This document shows, piece after piece, positions 16,099 through 25,013 of a DNA stretch of 44,516 bases (the first letter of the stretch is position 1; every line of letters starts with the position of its first letter). Below the pieces are notes generated by a model. The model ran no database searches and was not told the origin of the DNA. It saw nothing but the letters and a program-made list of their open reading frames with translations. The position numbers were made by a program, and so were the translations under genes. Source of the DNA: Gammaproteobacteria bacterium (GTDB lineage: Bacteria > Pseudomonadota > Gammaproteobacteria > Pseudomonadales > Azotimanducaceae); contig JAPPND010000170.1 of the NCBI GenBank assembly GCA_028818795.1, positions 1 through 44,516 on the forward strand, given 5' to 3'.

Positions 16099-16739
16099 CA
16101 GCGACGGAACATCGTCAACCGCGTTCCCGGATCATCGCTGCCGGTCGCTCCCCAAGGACGGTTGCGCTGGGTAGCCTCCGCAGGGCGTCCCTTGGCGTGG
16201 TGCTTCTCGCCGGCCTGGGATTGTCGGCGGAACAAGAGCCCCCGACGGCGCGGGGCGTCGAGCCGGAACGCCTCGACGTGGTGTTCAGCCGGCTGGCGAG
16301 GCAACAGAGGACTTTGGACGCCCTGCTGGAGATCGTGCTGAAGCTGGAAAAGGTCGCGGGACATCCCGATGCGGCTGCGGCGTTGCTCTCCCACGAGGGC
16401 GAGCCGACCGATGGACTCCGCTCGGCGCTGGTCGAGGTCGCCAAGCGGCGCAGCCCGTCGGTTGACGCCTCGCCGGGCGCGGGGGCCGAACCTGCGGGGA
16501 CTCGCCCGACACAATCGTTGCGACCGGAGATCGTGTATGCGCAATTGGCACCGGGGAATCCCCCGCGCGTGCTGTTGACCGCCCGCGGGGTGCTCTTCGA
16601 GGCGGCAGCGGGCCAGACGATCCGCTTGGGGGAGGACACGATCCACGTACGCGGCGTTCGGCGCGCCCAGGACGCCGGTGTGGATGTCGAACTCAGCGTC
16701 AACGGCGAGGCGCCGTTCGTCGGGCGTGCCGGACGGTGA
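16095..16739 (+). CDS. PilP-like type IVb pilus biogenesis protein
   Basis: A 214-residue protein with an N-terminal membrane/signal segment (SLGVVLLAGLGLSAEQ, ending near residue 46), a helical or coiled segment (FSRLARQQRTLDALLEIVLKLEKVAG), a Pro/Ala-rich linker, and a small beta-rich C-terminal domain (PRVLLTARGVLFEAAAGQTIRLGEDTIHVRGV). The last part resembles PilP/GspC-type homology modules that present a ligand site in the periplasm near the secretin. Order PilN-PilO-PilP-PilQ supports the call; sequence similarity alone is weak. Confidence 0.6.
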   Translation: MTATEHRQPRSRIIAAGRSPRTVALGSLRRASLGVVLLAGLGLSAEQEPPTARGVEPERLDVVFSRLARQQRTLDALLEIVLKLEKVAGHPDAAAALLSHEGEPTDGLRSALVEVAKRRSPSVDASPGAGAEPAGTRPTQSLRPEIVYAQLAPGNPPRVLLTARGVLFEAAAGQTIRLGEDTIHVRGVRRAQDAGVDVELSVNGEAPFVGRAGR

Positions 16740-16742
16740 ACC

Positions 16743-18260
16743 GTGTCCGCGCGCCTCAAGGATGTTCGCGTGAGCGACCAGTGCAAGGATCGCGCCGTGC
16801 GCGAGTTTCTGAGGGTCCAGGGCGACCGCCTAGAATGCGTCGTCGTCGCCGATGGCACCGTGTTCGCGGTGCGCGGCAGTCTGTCGCGCCGGGTCGGTCG
16901 GGCCCTTCTGAACGTGGTGCGCAGCAGCCTCGGTGCCGCCCGTCTGGTCGAGGTGACGCCCTTGGCCTTTGCGCAGTGGAAGGAGGCGAACCGGCCGAGA
17001 CTGGACGCCAGCCCTGTGGCGCGGAACCCCGCGAACCGCACGGTCGAGTTCGTGTTTGGCAGGGCGGTCGAGGAGCGCGCCAGTGATGTCTACCTGGATG
17101 TGCGCCGGGACCGCGCCACGCTGGCGTTCAGGACCTACGGATTCCGGCGTCCGTTCGACGAACTGTCCCGCGCCGACGGCCTGGCGCTTGCGCGGTCGAT
17201 TTGGGCGCTCGGAACAAACTCCCAGTTCGACGAATCGGGGGTATGCGACGTGGCGTTCGACTTCGAGCACGGCGGTCGCCAATACAGGATTCGGGGCAAC
17301 AGCATGAAGGAGGTGCGTGGCAACAGCATCGTGTGCCGGGTTCGCGACCCGTCGTTCGTGCTACCGCTGGAGGATAGCGGCTACTCCCCCGTCCAGGTCC
17401 GGCAGATCGCGAGAATGTGCCGTGCACCGGGTGGGTTGATCCTCATCACGGGCGAGACGAACAGCGGCAAGAGCACGACCTTGGCTTCGCTGATGGCGGC
17501 GATGCCGGCCACGCAGAAGGTGATCGAAGTGGCGGATCCCGTGGAGGTCGTGATGGACCATGTCTCGCACATCGAGATCGAGCACTACGGTGAGGGCGCT
17601 GAACAGCGGTTGATCCAGAATCTGGCCGCACTCGTGCGCCAGAACCCGGATACCCTGGTGCTCGGCGAGATACGCGACGCCCCGTCGGCCACGGCCGCCA
17701 AGGACATGGCGATCCAGGGCAAGCGGGTGCTCTCGACCTTGCACTCCCAAAGCTGCGTCGCGGCGCTGCCTCGGCTTGTCAGCCTCGGCGTGCCGATGTC
17801 GCTTCTGGGTGCACACGCGTTCTTGGCGGGCATCGTCAATCAGAACCTCGTGCCGGTGGTTTGCGGGTCGTGCGGACTGGCGAGCCACCATGACCCCGTT
17901 GTGGACGCTCGCTACCGGACGCTGTTCGGCGAAGGCGTGCGCTTCCTGAATGTGGCCGGCTGCGGCGAATGCCGGGCTGGCGTCGCCGGGCAAACGCTTG
18001 TCGCGGAGGTCTATCCGCTTTGCCTCGACAGGACGGGAACGGCGCATGACCTGATCGGTGCCGGCCGTCTGGCCGATCTGGAGCGCTACATGAGGCGCAA
18101 CGGGGCGGACTGCCACGAATGCATGAGCAAGCACCAGCATGCTGCCACGAAAGCGGCGGTCGGTGAGATCGACCCGGAGCATACGGAACGGATCATAGGA
18201 GAGTTCAACGGTGAGGACGTGGAAGGACGCTGTGTCGATCTGGTTGAACTGCGCGGTTAG
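16743..18260 (+). CDS. pilQ: PilQ-like type IVb pilus assembly ATPase
   Basis: A 505-residue GspE/PilB-superfamily ATPase that would power subunit addition at the inner membrane. Walker A reads GETNSGKSTTLAS, with Glu-Thr-Asn in place of the common Pro-Thr-Gly. Asp-box residues lie around VIEVADPVEVVM, Walker B is LVLGEIRDAPSATAAKDMA, and a His box follows in VLSTLHSQSCVAAL. A tetracysteine metal site is present as VCGSCG (about residue 375) and GCGECRAG (about 400). Start GTG, four bases after the PilP-like stop. The 3' end overlaps the PilR-like gene by 50 bases. Confidence 0.88.
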   Translation: MSARLKDVRVSDQCKDRAVREFLRVQGDRLECVVVADGTVFAVRGSLSRRVGRALLNVVRSSLGAARLVEVTPLAFAQWKEANRPRLDASPVARNPANRTVEFVFGRAVEERASDVYLDVRRDRATLAFRTYGFRRPFDELSRADGLALARSIWALGTNSQFDESGVCDVAFDFEHGGRQYRIRGNSMKEVRGNSIVCRVRDPSFVLPLEDSGYSPVQVRQIARMCRAPGGLILITGETNSGKSTTLASLMAAMPATQKVIEVADPVEVVMDHVSHIEIEHYGEGAEQRLIQNLAALVRQNPDTLVLGEIRDAPSATAAKDMAIQGKRVLSTLHSQSCVAALPRLVSLGVPMSLLGAHAFLAGIVNQNLVPVVCGSCGLASHHDPVVDARYRTLFGEGVRFLNVAGCGECRAGVAGQTLVAEVYPLCLDRTGTAHDLIGAGRLADLERYMRRNGADCHECMSKHQHAATKAAVGEIDPEHTERIIGEFNGEDVEGRCVDLVELRG

Positions 18261-19254
18261 GTTTCCACGGGCGCGCCGCGAGGTGTTCTACCGGCTGGTG
18301 GCGGCGCAGCTGCGCGGTGGCGTGGCGGTACGGCGCGCTCTCGATACGCTTGGAGCGTCGGCTAGGCTCGACGCGGTCTCGACCGGCGTCGCGCGTACGG
18401 TCGGCGCGGCTGTCGAGGAAGGCCAGCTCGTAGCCGACGGGTTCGTCGCGACGCGCAGCGTGCCCCGGGCGGAGATCGGCTTGATCCGTGTTGCCGAGCG
18501 GTCGGGAACGATGGTGGAAGCGCTCGAGGAACTGGGCCGGTCCGATGCCAAGCGGCTCACGATCGCTCGCAACGTACTGGCGCCGAACAGCTACTACTTG
18601 ATCGCGCTGGTCATGGCGGTCCTGGGAACGATGCAGGTGGAAGACATGTTGGCTGCCGTGCTGGGTCACGACGCCCTCGCCGCGAACGGCGCATACGCTT
18701 TGAGCCGTCGGCTGAACGAGTGGATGCCGCCCGGTACGGTTGCCTTGGCGACGGTGGCCGCCGCCATTGTCGCAGGCCGAGGACACTGGCACGGCCGCGC
18801 GAGGCGGCTGTTGGGGTTCTTCGATGCGGAGCATCGCGCACGTCTGGCGCTTCAGTTCGCGGAGTTTGCGGCTCGGCTCTACAACCGGGGCGCAACGCAC
18901 GCGGAGGTTCTCGATGCCTTTGACGAGGCGTATGCGCGAAGTGGTTTCGTGCGTTGGGCCGTTCGCGAAGCACGTCGCGACCACATCGACGCCGGCATGT
19001 CCATCGAGGATGCCCTTGCCGGGCGCCTGGTTCCGGAATGGCTGGCCGGGGTTCTGTCGGCGATGGTCCCGGGTGGTCGCACAGATCTGTATCCGGGTGC
19101 TTGGGACGCGCTCGGAACCATGCAGCGCTCGCTCTTGGAGACAAGATTGCGAACGGCATCCGCCTTGTTGCGCGGTGCCGCGATCGGAACGATCGGCATG
19201 TTGGTGGCGGTGGTCGTGCCGGGCATCTACACGGCCTACACCGTGCCGATCTAG
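18211..19254 (+). CDS. pilR: PilR-like inner-membrane platform protein (T2SF family)
   Basis: A 347-residue GspF/PilC-superfamily polytopic protein. The duplicated T2SF unit is visible: FYRLVAAQLRGGVAVRRALDTLG, EIGLIRVAERSGTMVEALEEL in the first half, and FAEFAARLYNRGATHAEVLDAF with the membrane segment GAAIGTIGMLVAVVVPGIYTAYT in the second. Membrane segments also lie near ALVMAVLGTM and VALATVAAAIVAG. It anchors the ATPase and feeds pilins. The GTG start has AGGAGAG upstream and lies inside the 3' end of the ATPase gene, a 50-bp overlap. Confidence 0.87.
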   Translation: MRTWKDAVSIWLNCAVRFPRARREVFYRLVAAQLRGGVAVRRALDTLGASARLDAVSTGVARTVGAAVEEGQLVADGFVATRSVPRAEIGLIRVAERSGTMVEALEELGRSDAKRLTIARNVLAPNSYYLIALVMAVLGTMQVEDMLAAVLGHDALAANGAYALSRRLNEWMPPGTVALATVAAAIVAGRGHWHGRARRLLGFFDAEHRARLALQFAEFAARLYNRGATHAEVLDAFDEAYARSGFVRWAVREARRDHIDAGMSIEDALAGRLVPEWLAGVLSAMVPGGRTDLYPGAWDALGTMQRSLLETRLRTASALLRGAAIGTIGMLVAVVVPGIYTAYTVPI

Positions 19255-19285
19255 TGTTTTTTCGAAGTTGGAGGACTCTTTGGCG

Positions 19286-19750
19286 ATGGTACGGTTTGAC
19301 AGGATTCGGGGCATAACGCTTCCCGAGATGGGGTTGTACGTCGGTCTTTTGGCGATAGTGGGTCTCTTCGTCGTCGGACAGTGGGGCAACATACAGAGCG
19401 GTGTCCGTACGGAGCAGGCGTACGCGGAGATCGTCCGGGTAAAGACGGCGGCGGAGGCATACCGGTCCGCGCCGGCACAGGCGGGCTCCTACGCGAGCAT
19501 CAGCGTGGAGGTGCTTGCGGACAACGGCTACAACATCGAGCCGTTCACCGACGGTGCCGACGAGAACGTGTACGGGCTCGACGTTTCAGTGGCTTCGAGC
19601 AGTGACGTGGATGCCACGATCACCTACCAGTTCGACGCGGAGGCGGATTGCGAGCAGCTCGTGGATCGGCTGACGGATGCAGTTGGCGTCAAGGGGACGC
19701 CGGCGTGTTCCGGGACCGGCCCCCATCTGCTCACGTTCGTCATCGAATAG
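19286..19750 (+). CDS. pilS: PilS-like major prepilin
   Basis: A 154-residue prepilin. The short leader MVRFDRIRG is followed by the cleavage region ITLPEMGLYVGLLAIVGLFVVGQ: processing after Gly gives Glu at +5 and a hydrophobic N-terminal helix. The C-terminal domain has two Cys (EADCEQLVD and TPACSGTG) that can form the D-loop disulfide. The ATG at 19286 is used, but a TTG at 19280 is closer to GGAGGA (19270-19275) and may be the real start, adding two residues. It follows the PilR-like gene by about 30 bases and is probably the main pilus subunit. Confidence 0.82.
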   Translation: MVRFDRIRGITLPEMGLYVGLLAIVGLFVVGQWGNIQSGVRTEQAYAEIVRVKTAAEAYRSAPAQAGSYASISVEVLADNGYNIEPFTDGADENVYGLDVSVASSSDVDATITYQFDAEADCEQLVDRLTDAVGVKGTPACSGTGPHLLTFVIE

Positions 19751-19829
19751 CGACGTAGCGCGACCGCGTCGCCCTCGCCTGCCCGCCCGGACCGGCACGG
19801 CGGCGAACGCAACAGAGGATCGGTTTGTC

Positions 19830-20333
19830 ATGCAAGCGGTTGAAATCGTAGCGGTGCTCGGTATCGCGGCGTTGTTGGCGACCACGGGATACCGCGTCGC
19901 GAACGAGCGTCGCGACGCAGCCCGCCTGTCGGCAGATTTGAACGCCGTCGCTGCGCTGGCCGCTGCGTATCAAGGAACGACGCCGGATTGCGGTCGGACC
20001 CCGGGGCGCCGGGTCGAGGTCGACGACATGCTCGCCGCGCTTGGTGACGCTTGGCACCGTCCAACGGCGCCGGCGGCGTGGAGCGTGCGGTTCTACTCGC
20101 GGCCGGCAACGGTGCGAACCAGCTGGCCGCCGTCGGACTCGCCCCGAATCACGGCATCCGCGTTCGACATCGTGCGCGCCCCGGGTGCTCCGCCGGCGGC
20201 GCAGGCCATGCTGGCGACGCTGGGCGGTCGGCCTGAAGGCCAGCGCATGGCCGTGGCTTGGCGGCTGGATCGTTCGACGGTGCATGGCGCGCGACGGTCG
20301 TTCGCGGCGGGGAGGGCGTTCACGGGATGTTGA
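19830..20333 (+). CDS. leaderless pilin-like protein
   Basis: A 167-residue protein starting MQAVEIVAVLGIAALLATTGYR. The hydrophobic helix resembles a mature type IV pilin with Glu exactly at residue 5, but no leader or Gly cleavage site precedes it: in-frame upstream codons give no start between 19751 and 19830, and AGAGGA sits about 10 bases before the ATG. It might be a minor pilin inserted without processing, or an anchored accessory protein. The remainder has no recognised domain; one Cys occurs near residue 53 and another at the C-terminus. The 3' end overlaps the PilV-like gene by 7 bases. The gap from the PilS-like stop contains a GC-rich inverted repeat reminiscent of a REP fragment. 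Confidence 0.6.
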   Translation: MQAVEIVAVLGIAALLATTGYRVANERRDAARLSADLNAVAALAAAYQGTTPDCGRTPGRRVEVDDMLAALGDAWHRPTAPAAWSVRFYSRPATVRTSWPPSDSPRITASAFDIVRAPGAPPAAQAMLATLGGRPEGQRMAVAWRLDRSTVHGARRSFAAGRAFTGC

Positions 20334-21226
20334 CCAAGGGAGTGACGCTCGTCGAGATGCTGGTCACACTTGCAGCGGCGTCGCTGCTGCTGCACGGCTA
20401 CTTCGTGTGGCAAGCGGCCGCGCTCGAGGACGCGGCGGTACAGCGTACGGTCGACGGCATGCTGCTGGTGGATGAAGCTGCGTATGCGTATCACGCCCAG
20501 CAGGGGGCTTGGCCCGCTTCGATGGCGGATCTCGTGACCGCAGGCCTGGTGCCAGCGCACCCCGGCGACGCCACTCGGACAATCCTCGCCAACGGCACCG
20601 GGGGCGCGTTCGATCTGCAGCCGGTCACTGGCGGCGGCATCAGGATTTCGACCAGGCTTCTCCAGGCGGGCGACCCCAGCGCGGATCGCCTCGCCAAGGC
20701 CGTCGTGCGGTCGTTCCCGCATGGCACGGCGGTCGTCGGAAACAAGGTGGAGCTCGTCCGGACCATTCCGCCGGGAGCGCACTCCGATCTCGAAGTGCTG
20801 GTGCGCCGCGACGGCTCCCGGGCCATGACGGGGGGGCCGCTCGATTTCGCCGGCAACGGTATCGACGGGGTTTCGGCGGTCGCCTTCGATGCGTCGGTGG
20901 TCAACGGGCGGGCCTGTTCCGGGAAACGCATTGCGACGGCTTCCGACGGCGCGTTGATGGAGTGTGTGGCCGGCGCATGGCGACGGACAGGTGCGTCCGG
21001 AGGCGGGATTCCGTGTTCCTGGTCGGGCTGGTTGATCGTGGATGTGATCGGCTGGTCGGCACCAAACGTAACGCCGCCATACACTGCGGGAACGGTCATG
21101 GCATGGCGTTGCGTAAACGACCGGGTGGCAGAGATAACTTCCGCCCGGTGCAGCTACGCCGGTACCGTATCCCAGGGGCGGGGCAGTCCGACCTTCACCT
21201 TGGCGCAATGCGGGTTGGCAAGCTAA
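20327..21226 (+). CDS. PilV-like minor prepilin / possible tip adhesin
   Basis: A 299-residue prepilin: leader MLTKG, then VTLVEMLVTLAAASLLLHGY, giving Glu at +5 after Gly. GGAGGG lies 10 bases before the ATG. Residues 30-200 form a pilin body, and the last 100 residues contain five or more Cys in a beta-rich domain (ACSGKRIAT, LMECVAGAWRR, IPCSWSGW, AWRCVNDRV, ARCSYAG). In R64, PilV carries the adhesive tip with a C-terminus switched by a shufflon; no shufflon repeats or recombinase are seen here. It is the last gene of the operon. Its stop overlaps the convergent CoA-transferase stop. Confidence 0.72.
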   Translation: MLTKGVTLVEMLVTLAAASLLLHGYFVWQAAALEDAAVQRTVDGMLLVDEAAYAYHAQQGAWPASMADLVTAGLVPAHPGDATRTILANGTGGAFDLQPVTGGGIRISTRLLQAGDPSADRLAKAVVRSFPHGTAVVGNKVELVRTIPPGAHSDLEVLVRRDGSRAMTGGPLDFAGNGIDGVSAVAFDASVVNGRACSGKRIATASDGALMECVAGAWRRTGASGGGIPCSWSGWLIVDVIGWSAPNVTPPYTAGTVMAWRCVNDRVAEITSARCSYAGTVSQGRGSPTFTLAQCGLAS

Positions 21227-23652
21227 ACGAAGAGTCCCTTCTCTTCGCCCTGCCCGACGTCCTCCTCCGACATTCCCAGCCACTCGGACAGCACGGCGAC
21301 ATTGTCCTCGCCCACGCGCCGGGCACGCTGGTAGACATCACAGGGCGTGCCTTCGAAGTGAATGGGTAGCCGGTCCGCGTAGGTTTGCCCGAGCACGGGG
21401 TGCGGTTCTTCGATCGGCAAGAGAAATCCGCTCCGTCTCAGTTGCGGGTCGGCTTGGCCCAGGTCGGCACCGGTCTGCACCACGCCGGCCGGTACGCCTG
21501 CGGCTTGGCAACGCGCCATGGCTTGCGTGGCTGTGAGCGTTTGCGTCCAGGCTGCCACGTTCGATTCAAGGTCGACGCAGTTCGCCCGGCCTTCGGCGGT
21601 CTCAAGACTCGGATCGCGTGCCCACGCGGGATCGCCCATGACCCGTCGTAGCGCCTGCCACTGGCCGTCGGTCATGCACGCGATGGCGACCCAGCGTTCG
21701 TCGACGACCGCGTCGCTCACAGCACCCGCGCTGGGATAGCAGCCGTGGGGCGCCGCGCAGTCGTACGGCAATCGGTTGCCTGTCGGCTCGGCGGTGCGGT
21801 CGTTGGCGAAGTAGTCGAGCAGCGACGGGCCGGTCAGGCCTACGCCGACCTCGAATTGGGAAAGGTCGACCCGCTGTCCGCGACCGGTGTGCCGCCGTGC
21901 TTCCAACGCGGCCAGGATGGCGAACGCACCGTGCAATCCAGCGCAATGGTCGTTGTACGAAAACCCGATCCCGATGTCCCTGCGGCCGGGCACACCCGTC
22001 AAGTACGTGAGGCCCGCCAAGGCGTGGATGGTCGGGGCGTAGGTCACGAAACTCGACCACGGCCCGGCGGCACCCATGCCGGACATCTGCACGTAGATTG
22101 CGCCGGGATTCTCGGGGCTGACCGTGTCGTAGCCCACACCCCAGCGGTCGAGCACACCCACGGAAAAGTTGTCGATGATCACGTCGGCAGCTTCGGCGAG
22201 CCGTTTGCACGTGGCCCGGCTCCCCTCGTGAGACATGTCCAGCGCGAGGGAGCGCTTGTTTCGGCTCCAGGTGACGTAGTAAACGCCGTCCGGCGCATTC
22301 GCGCCCATGCGGGTCGCGGAGACGACCTTCACCACATCGGCCCCTAGGTCCGCAAGCACCCGCGTGGCGAACGGCCCGGCCAGAACGTGCGTGAAATCCA
22401 GAATTCTCACGCCGGTCAGGGGCCGGTCCTTTTGCTCCTTTTGCGTCGCCGTCGCTTCGGGATGTGGCTGTGAGCGAGCAGGTCGCGGAGGCGATGAGTG
22501 CGCTAGCTTCTTGACGGCCTCGGTGTCGGCGCCCGCTTCGCCGTATGCGCCAAGCCGCCAAGGTGTATCTTCGAACCGGTACGGTGCACCCGGTCCCTGA
22601 ACGGACCCCTGGGCCAAGGGATAGTCCACCCACCAGTTCCGGGCTTCGAGTTGGGGATTCTCCGCGACCTTGTCGATTGGCAACACCCAGCCGTACGGCG
22701 CGTGGTGGTCCTGGGCTTCGAAGAACAGCTCTTCCACGTCGCGGCTTGCGACCCAGTTGCGCAGCACCTCCATGAACCTGCGGATGTAGTCCCGGCGGTG
22801 TTCGGGTTCCTGGTACTTGGGGTCGAGTAGGTCCTCGTGGGCATCCTTCTCGATCAGCCATACCAGTTGGTTGTCGAAACTCGGCGTCGGCGTGACCATG
22901 ATTGCGCCGCGCTTGGCTGGCATGACGACGTAGGCATTGGTCCAATGCAGACTGCCGCGTCGCGCCAAGACCCGGCCGGCGGCGTTCGGCATCCTGTCGT
23001 GATACCAGTACCAGAGCAGAACGTGCTCCAGGCACGACGCGATGCACTCGTGCACGGACAGGTGGACACGTTGGCCGGTGCCGGTGTCGCGTACCCGGTA
23101 GAGCGCCGCCAACGTCGCAATGGCGGTGTAGGCACCGGACAGGACGAAATTCAGTTCCCCGAAGGTCTTGAGCGGCGGGGTGTCGGCGTCACCCGTGGTC
23201 GCCACCGCGCCGCCCAGTGCGCCAGCCACGAGGTCCGGAGCGAGGTAGTCGCGCCAGGGTCCGTCGGGACCGAACGACGAGGCCTCGACCACGACGAGTT
23301 CCGGTCGTCGTCGACGCGCTTCAATGAGGCCCGCTGCGGCGACGCCGAATGCACCGGACGATGCGAGCACGGCATCCGCGCGATCGACGAGTTTCCGCAA
23401 CAAGCTGCGACCCGCTGCCGTTTCCGGATCGAGGGTCACGAAACGGCGGCTTGAGGCGAAAAACGCGTGCCACAGCGAACCGCCCTGTTCCGCGCCTTCG
23501 ACCCGGGGCCCACGCCGCCGCAGTGGATCGCCATCCGGCGGCTCCGGCCGGACCACCTCGGCACCGAGGTCGGCGAGCATCTTGGCACCGTAGATGGCGC
23601 GTTCGTCGGTGAGGTCAAGGATCCGCAGCTTGTTCAAGGCACCGCGTGACAC
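21223..23652 (-). CDS. tandem fused family III CoA-transferase (degenerate + active)
   Basis: An 809-residue fusion of two CaiB/BaiF units. Unit 1 (about residues 1-385) begins NKLRILDLTDERAIYGAKMLADLGAEVV but at the active-site position reads FGELNFVLSGAYTAIATLAAL, without the catalytic Asp. A Pro/Gln/Glu-rich linker (about 386-412) follows. Unit 2 begins LTGVRILDFTHVLAGPFATRVLADLGADVV and keeps the Asp in FSYNDHCAGLHGAFAIL, then RRHTGRGQRVDLSQFE. Fusing an inactive with an active unit parallels the split pair at 10308-12805. Start GTG. The first unit likely contributes to dimer architecture or substrate binding. Confidence 0.88.
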   Translation of the reverse strand: MSRGALNKLRILDLTDERAIYGAKMLADLGAEVVRPEPPDGDPLRRRGPRVEGAEQGGSLWHAFFASSRRFVTLDPETAAGRSLLRKLVDRADAVLASSGAFGVAAAGLIEARRRRPELVVVEASSFGPDGPWRDYLAPDLVAGALGGAVATTGDADTPPLKTFGELNFVLSGAYTAIATLAALYRVRDTGTGQRVHLSVHECIASCLEHVLLWYWYHDRMPNAAGRVLARRGSLHWTNAYVVMPAKRGAIMVTPTPSFDNQLVWLIEKDAHEDLLDPKYQEPEHRRDYIRRFMEVLRNWVASRDVEELFFEAQDHHAPYGWVLPIDKVAENPQLEARNWWVDYPLAQGSVQGPGAPYRFEDTPWRLGAYGEAGADTEAVKKLAHSSPPRPARSQPHPEATATQKEQKDRPLTGVRILDFTHVLAGPFATRVLADLGADVVKVVSATRMGANAPDGVYYVTWSRNKRSLALDMSHEGSRATCKRLAEAADVIIDNFSVGVLDRWGVGYDTVSPENPGAIYVQMSGMGAAGPWSSFVTYAPTIHALAGLTYLTGVPGRRDIGIGFSYNDHCAGLHGAFAILAALEARRHTGRGQRVDLSQFEVGVGLTGPSLLDYFANDRTAEPTGNRLPYDCAAPHGCYPSAGAVSDAVVDERWVAIACMTDGQWQALRRVMGDPAWARDPSLETAEGRANCVDLESNVAAWTQTLTATQAMARCQAAGVPAGVVQTGADLGQADPQLRRSGFLLPIEEPHPVLGQTYADRLPIHFEGTPCDVYQRARRVGEDNVAVLSEWLGMSEEDVGQGEEKGLFV

Positions 23653-23764
23653 GGTTTTGTTCTCTTCAACGGCAAGGCGCGACGATCATAGTACGAACGG
23701 ACGGATTCTGATCGGCGCATCCGGTAAAATGGCGTCCGACGCCGGTGGAGAAACGCCTCGAACC

Positions 23765-25000
23765 ATGGCACGGAACGCAGAAATCGACGGCCAGCGTGGA
23801 TACAGTTGGACGCGACGAGCCCTGACGATATTGCTGATGGGCGTTTCGACCACCTTCGCCGGGCCGGTATGGGCCGTGGATCTGGCGAAGGCGGTCGCGG
23901 ACGGAAAGACGTCGCTGGGGTTCCGTTACCGGCTGGAGCATGTAGCCCAGGACGGCATCGACGAAGATGCTCTGGCGTCGACGGCGCGGGCTCGGTTGAC
24001 CTGGAATTCGGCCGAGACCGACGACTTCAGTTTCGGCATCGAGACCGACTACACCTTGATCCTCGGCATTGAGGACTTCAACTCGACCACCAACGGGCGC
24101 ACCGAGTACCCCGTCGTCGCGGATCCCAAGGGCTTCGACCTCAACCAGGCGTTCGTCAAGTACGGCAACGGCGACACCACGGTGACCGTGGGTCGGCAGC
24201 GCATCAACCACGGCGGCCAACGTATTCTGGGCGGCGTCGCGTACCGCCAGAACGAACAGACCTACGATGCACTGCGCATCCAGGGCAAGGCCGGCGCCAT
24301 CGACCTCGACTACAGCTACATCCACAACGTCAACCGCATCTTCGGCCCGGGGGATGCGGCGCAGCCGGGCGACTGGTACGGCAATTCCCACGCCTTCCGG
24401 GCCACGGCATCGTCCGCCGACGGACACAGCGTGGCGGGCTTCGCGTACCTGTTCGACCTGTCGAACGCCAACGGCCCGCCCAACTCGAACGCCACCTACG
24501 GCGTGGACTATCAGGGCAGGTTCGAAGCGCTGACGCTGAACGCCGCGCTGGCACGCCAGAGCGACTACGCCGACAACCCGATGTCCTACGACGCGCTCTA
24601 CTACTCGATACAGGGGGTTGCCACTCTGGGCGCGTTGACGTTGACCGGTGCCATCGAAGTCCTGGGCAGCGACGCCGGCGCCGCCGGATTCCGCACCCCG
24701 GTCGCCACGCTGCACAAGTTCCAGGGCTGGACGGACCGGTTCCTCGCGACCCCGGCCATGGGCGTTCGCGACACTTGGTTCAGCATCGCCGGAAAGGTTG
24801 GCAACGCCACGGTGACGGGTGTCTTCCACGACTTCCAGGCCGACGAAGGCGGTGCGGACTACGGGTCGGAGATTGGTCTGGCGGTTACCTGCCCGCTGCG
24901 CGAAAACCTGTCCTTCCTGTTCAAGACGGCGCAGTACTCGGCGGTCGAACATGCCAGCGACATCACCAAGCTCTGGTTGATGCTGGATTGGAAGTGGTGA
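23765..25000 (+). CDS. outer-membrane beta-barrel (porin/alginate-export-like)
   Basis: A 411-residue protein with an N-terminal signal (RRALTILLMGVSTTFAGPVWA, cut before VDLAKA). A long series of alternating strands follows: GFRYRLEHVAQDG, ARARLTWNSAETDDFSFGIETDY, ATVTGVFHDF and the terminal WLMLDWKW with an aromatic last residue, required by the barrel-assembly machinery. A helix-like GRQRINHGGQRILGG segment occurs in alginate-export-type and related porins. Substrate unknown. An in-frame ATG at 23729 would add 12 residues; neither start has a strong ribosome site. It is divergent from the fused CoA-transferase and convergent with the amidohydrolase, only 13 bases apart. Confidence 0.75.
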   Translation: MARNAEIDGQRGYSWTRRALTILLMGVSTTFAGPVWAVDLAKAVADGKTSLGFRYRLEHVAQDGIDEDALASTARARLTWNSAETDDFSFGIETDYTLILGIEDFNSTTNGRTEYPVVADPKGFDLNQAFVKYGNGDTTVTVGRQRINHGGQRILGGVAYRQNEQTYDALRIQGKAGAIDLDYSYIHNVNRIFGPGDAAQPGDWYGNSHAFRATASSADGHSVAGFAYLFDLSNANGPPNSNATYGVDYQGRFEALTLNAALARQSDYADNPMSYDALYYSIQGVATLGALTLTGAIEVLGSDAGAAGFRTPVATLHKFQGWTDRFLATPAMGVRDTWFSIAGKVGNATVTGVFHDFQADEGGADYGSEIGLAVTCPLRENLSFLFKTAQYSAVEHASDITKLWLMLDWKW

Positions 25001-25013
25001 GCGCCCTAGGCGC

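Noticed and set aside
13008-21226. Type II secretion system or type IVa pilus
   Set aside because: The lipoprotein secretin, the N-O-P-Q-R-S-V order and the absence of GspG/PilA- or PilM-type partners fit the type IVb thin pilus better.
20327-21226. Shufflon at the 3' end of the PilV-like gene
   Set aside because: No inverted sfx-type repeats, alternative C-termini or recombinase gene follow; the next gene is a convergent CoA-transferase.
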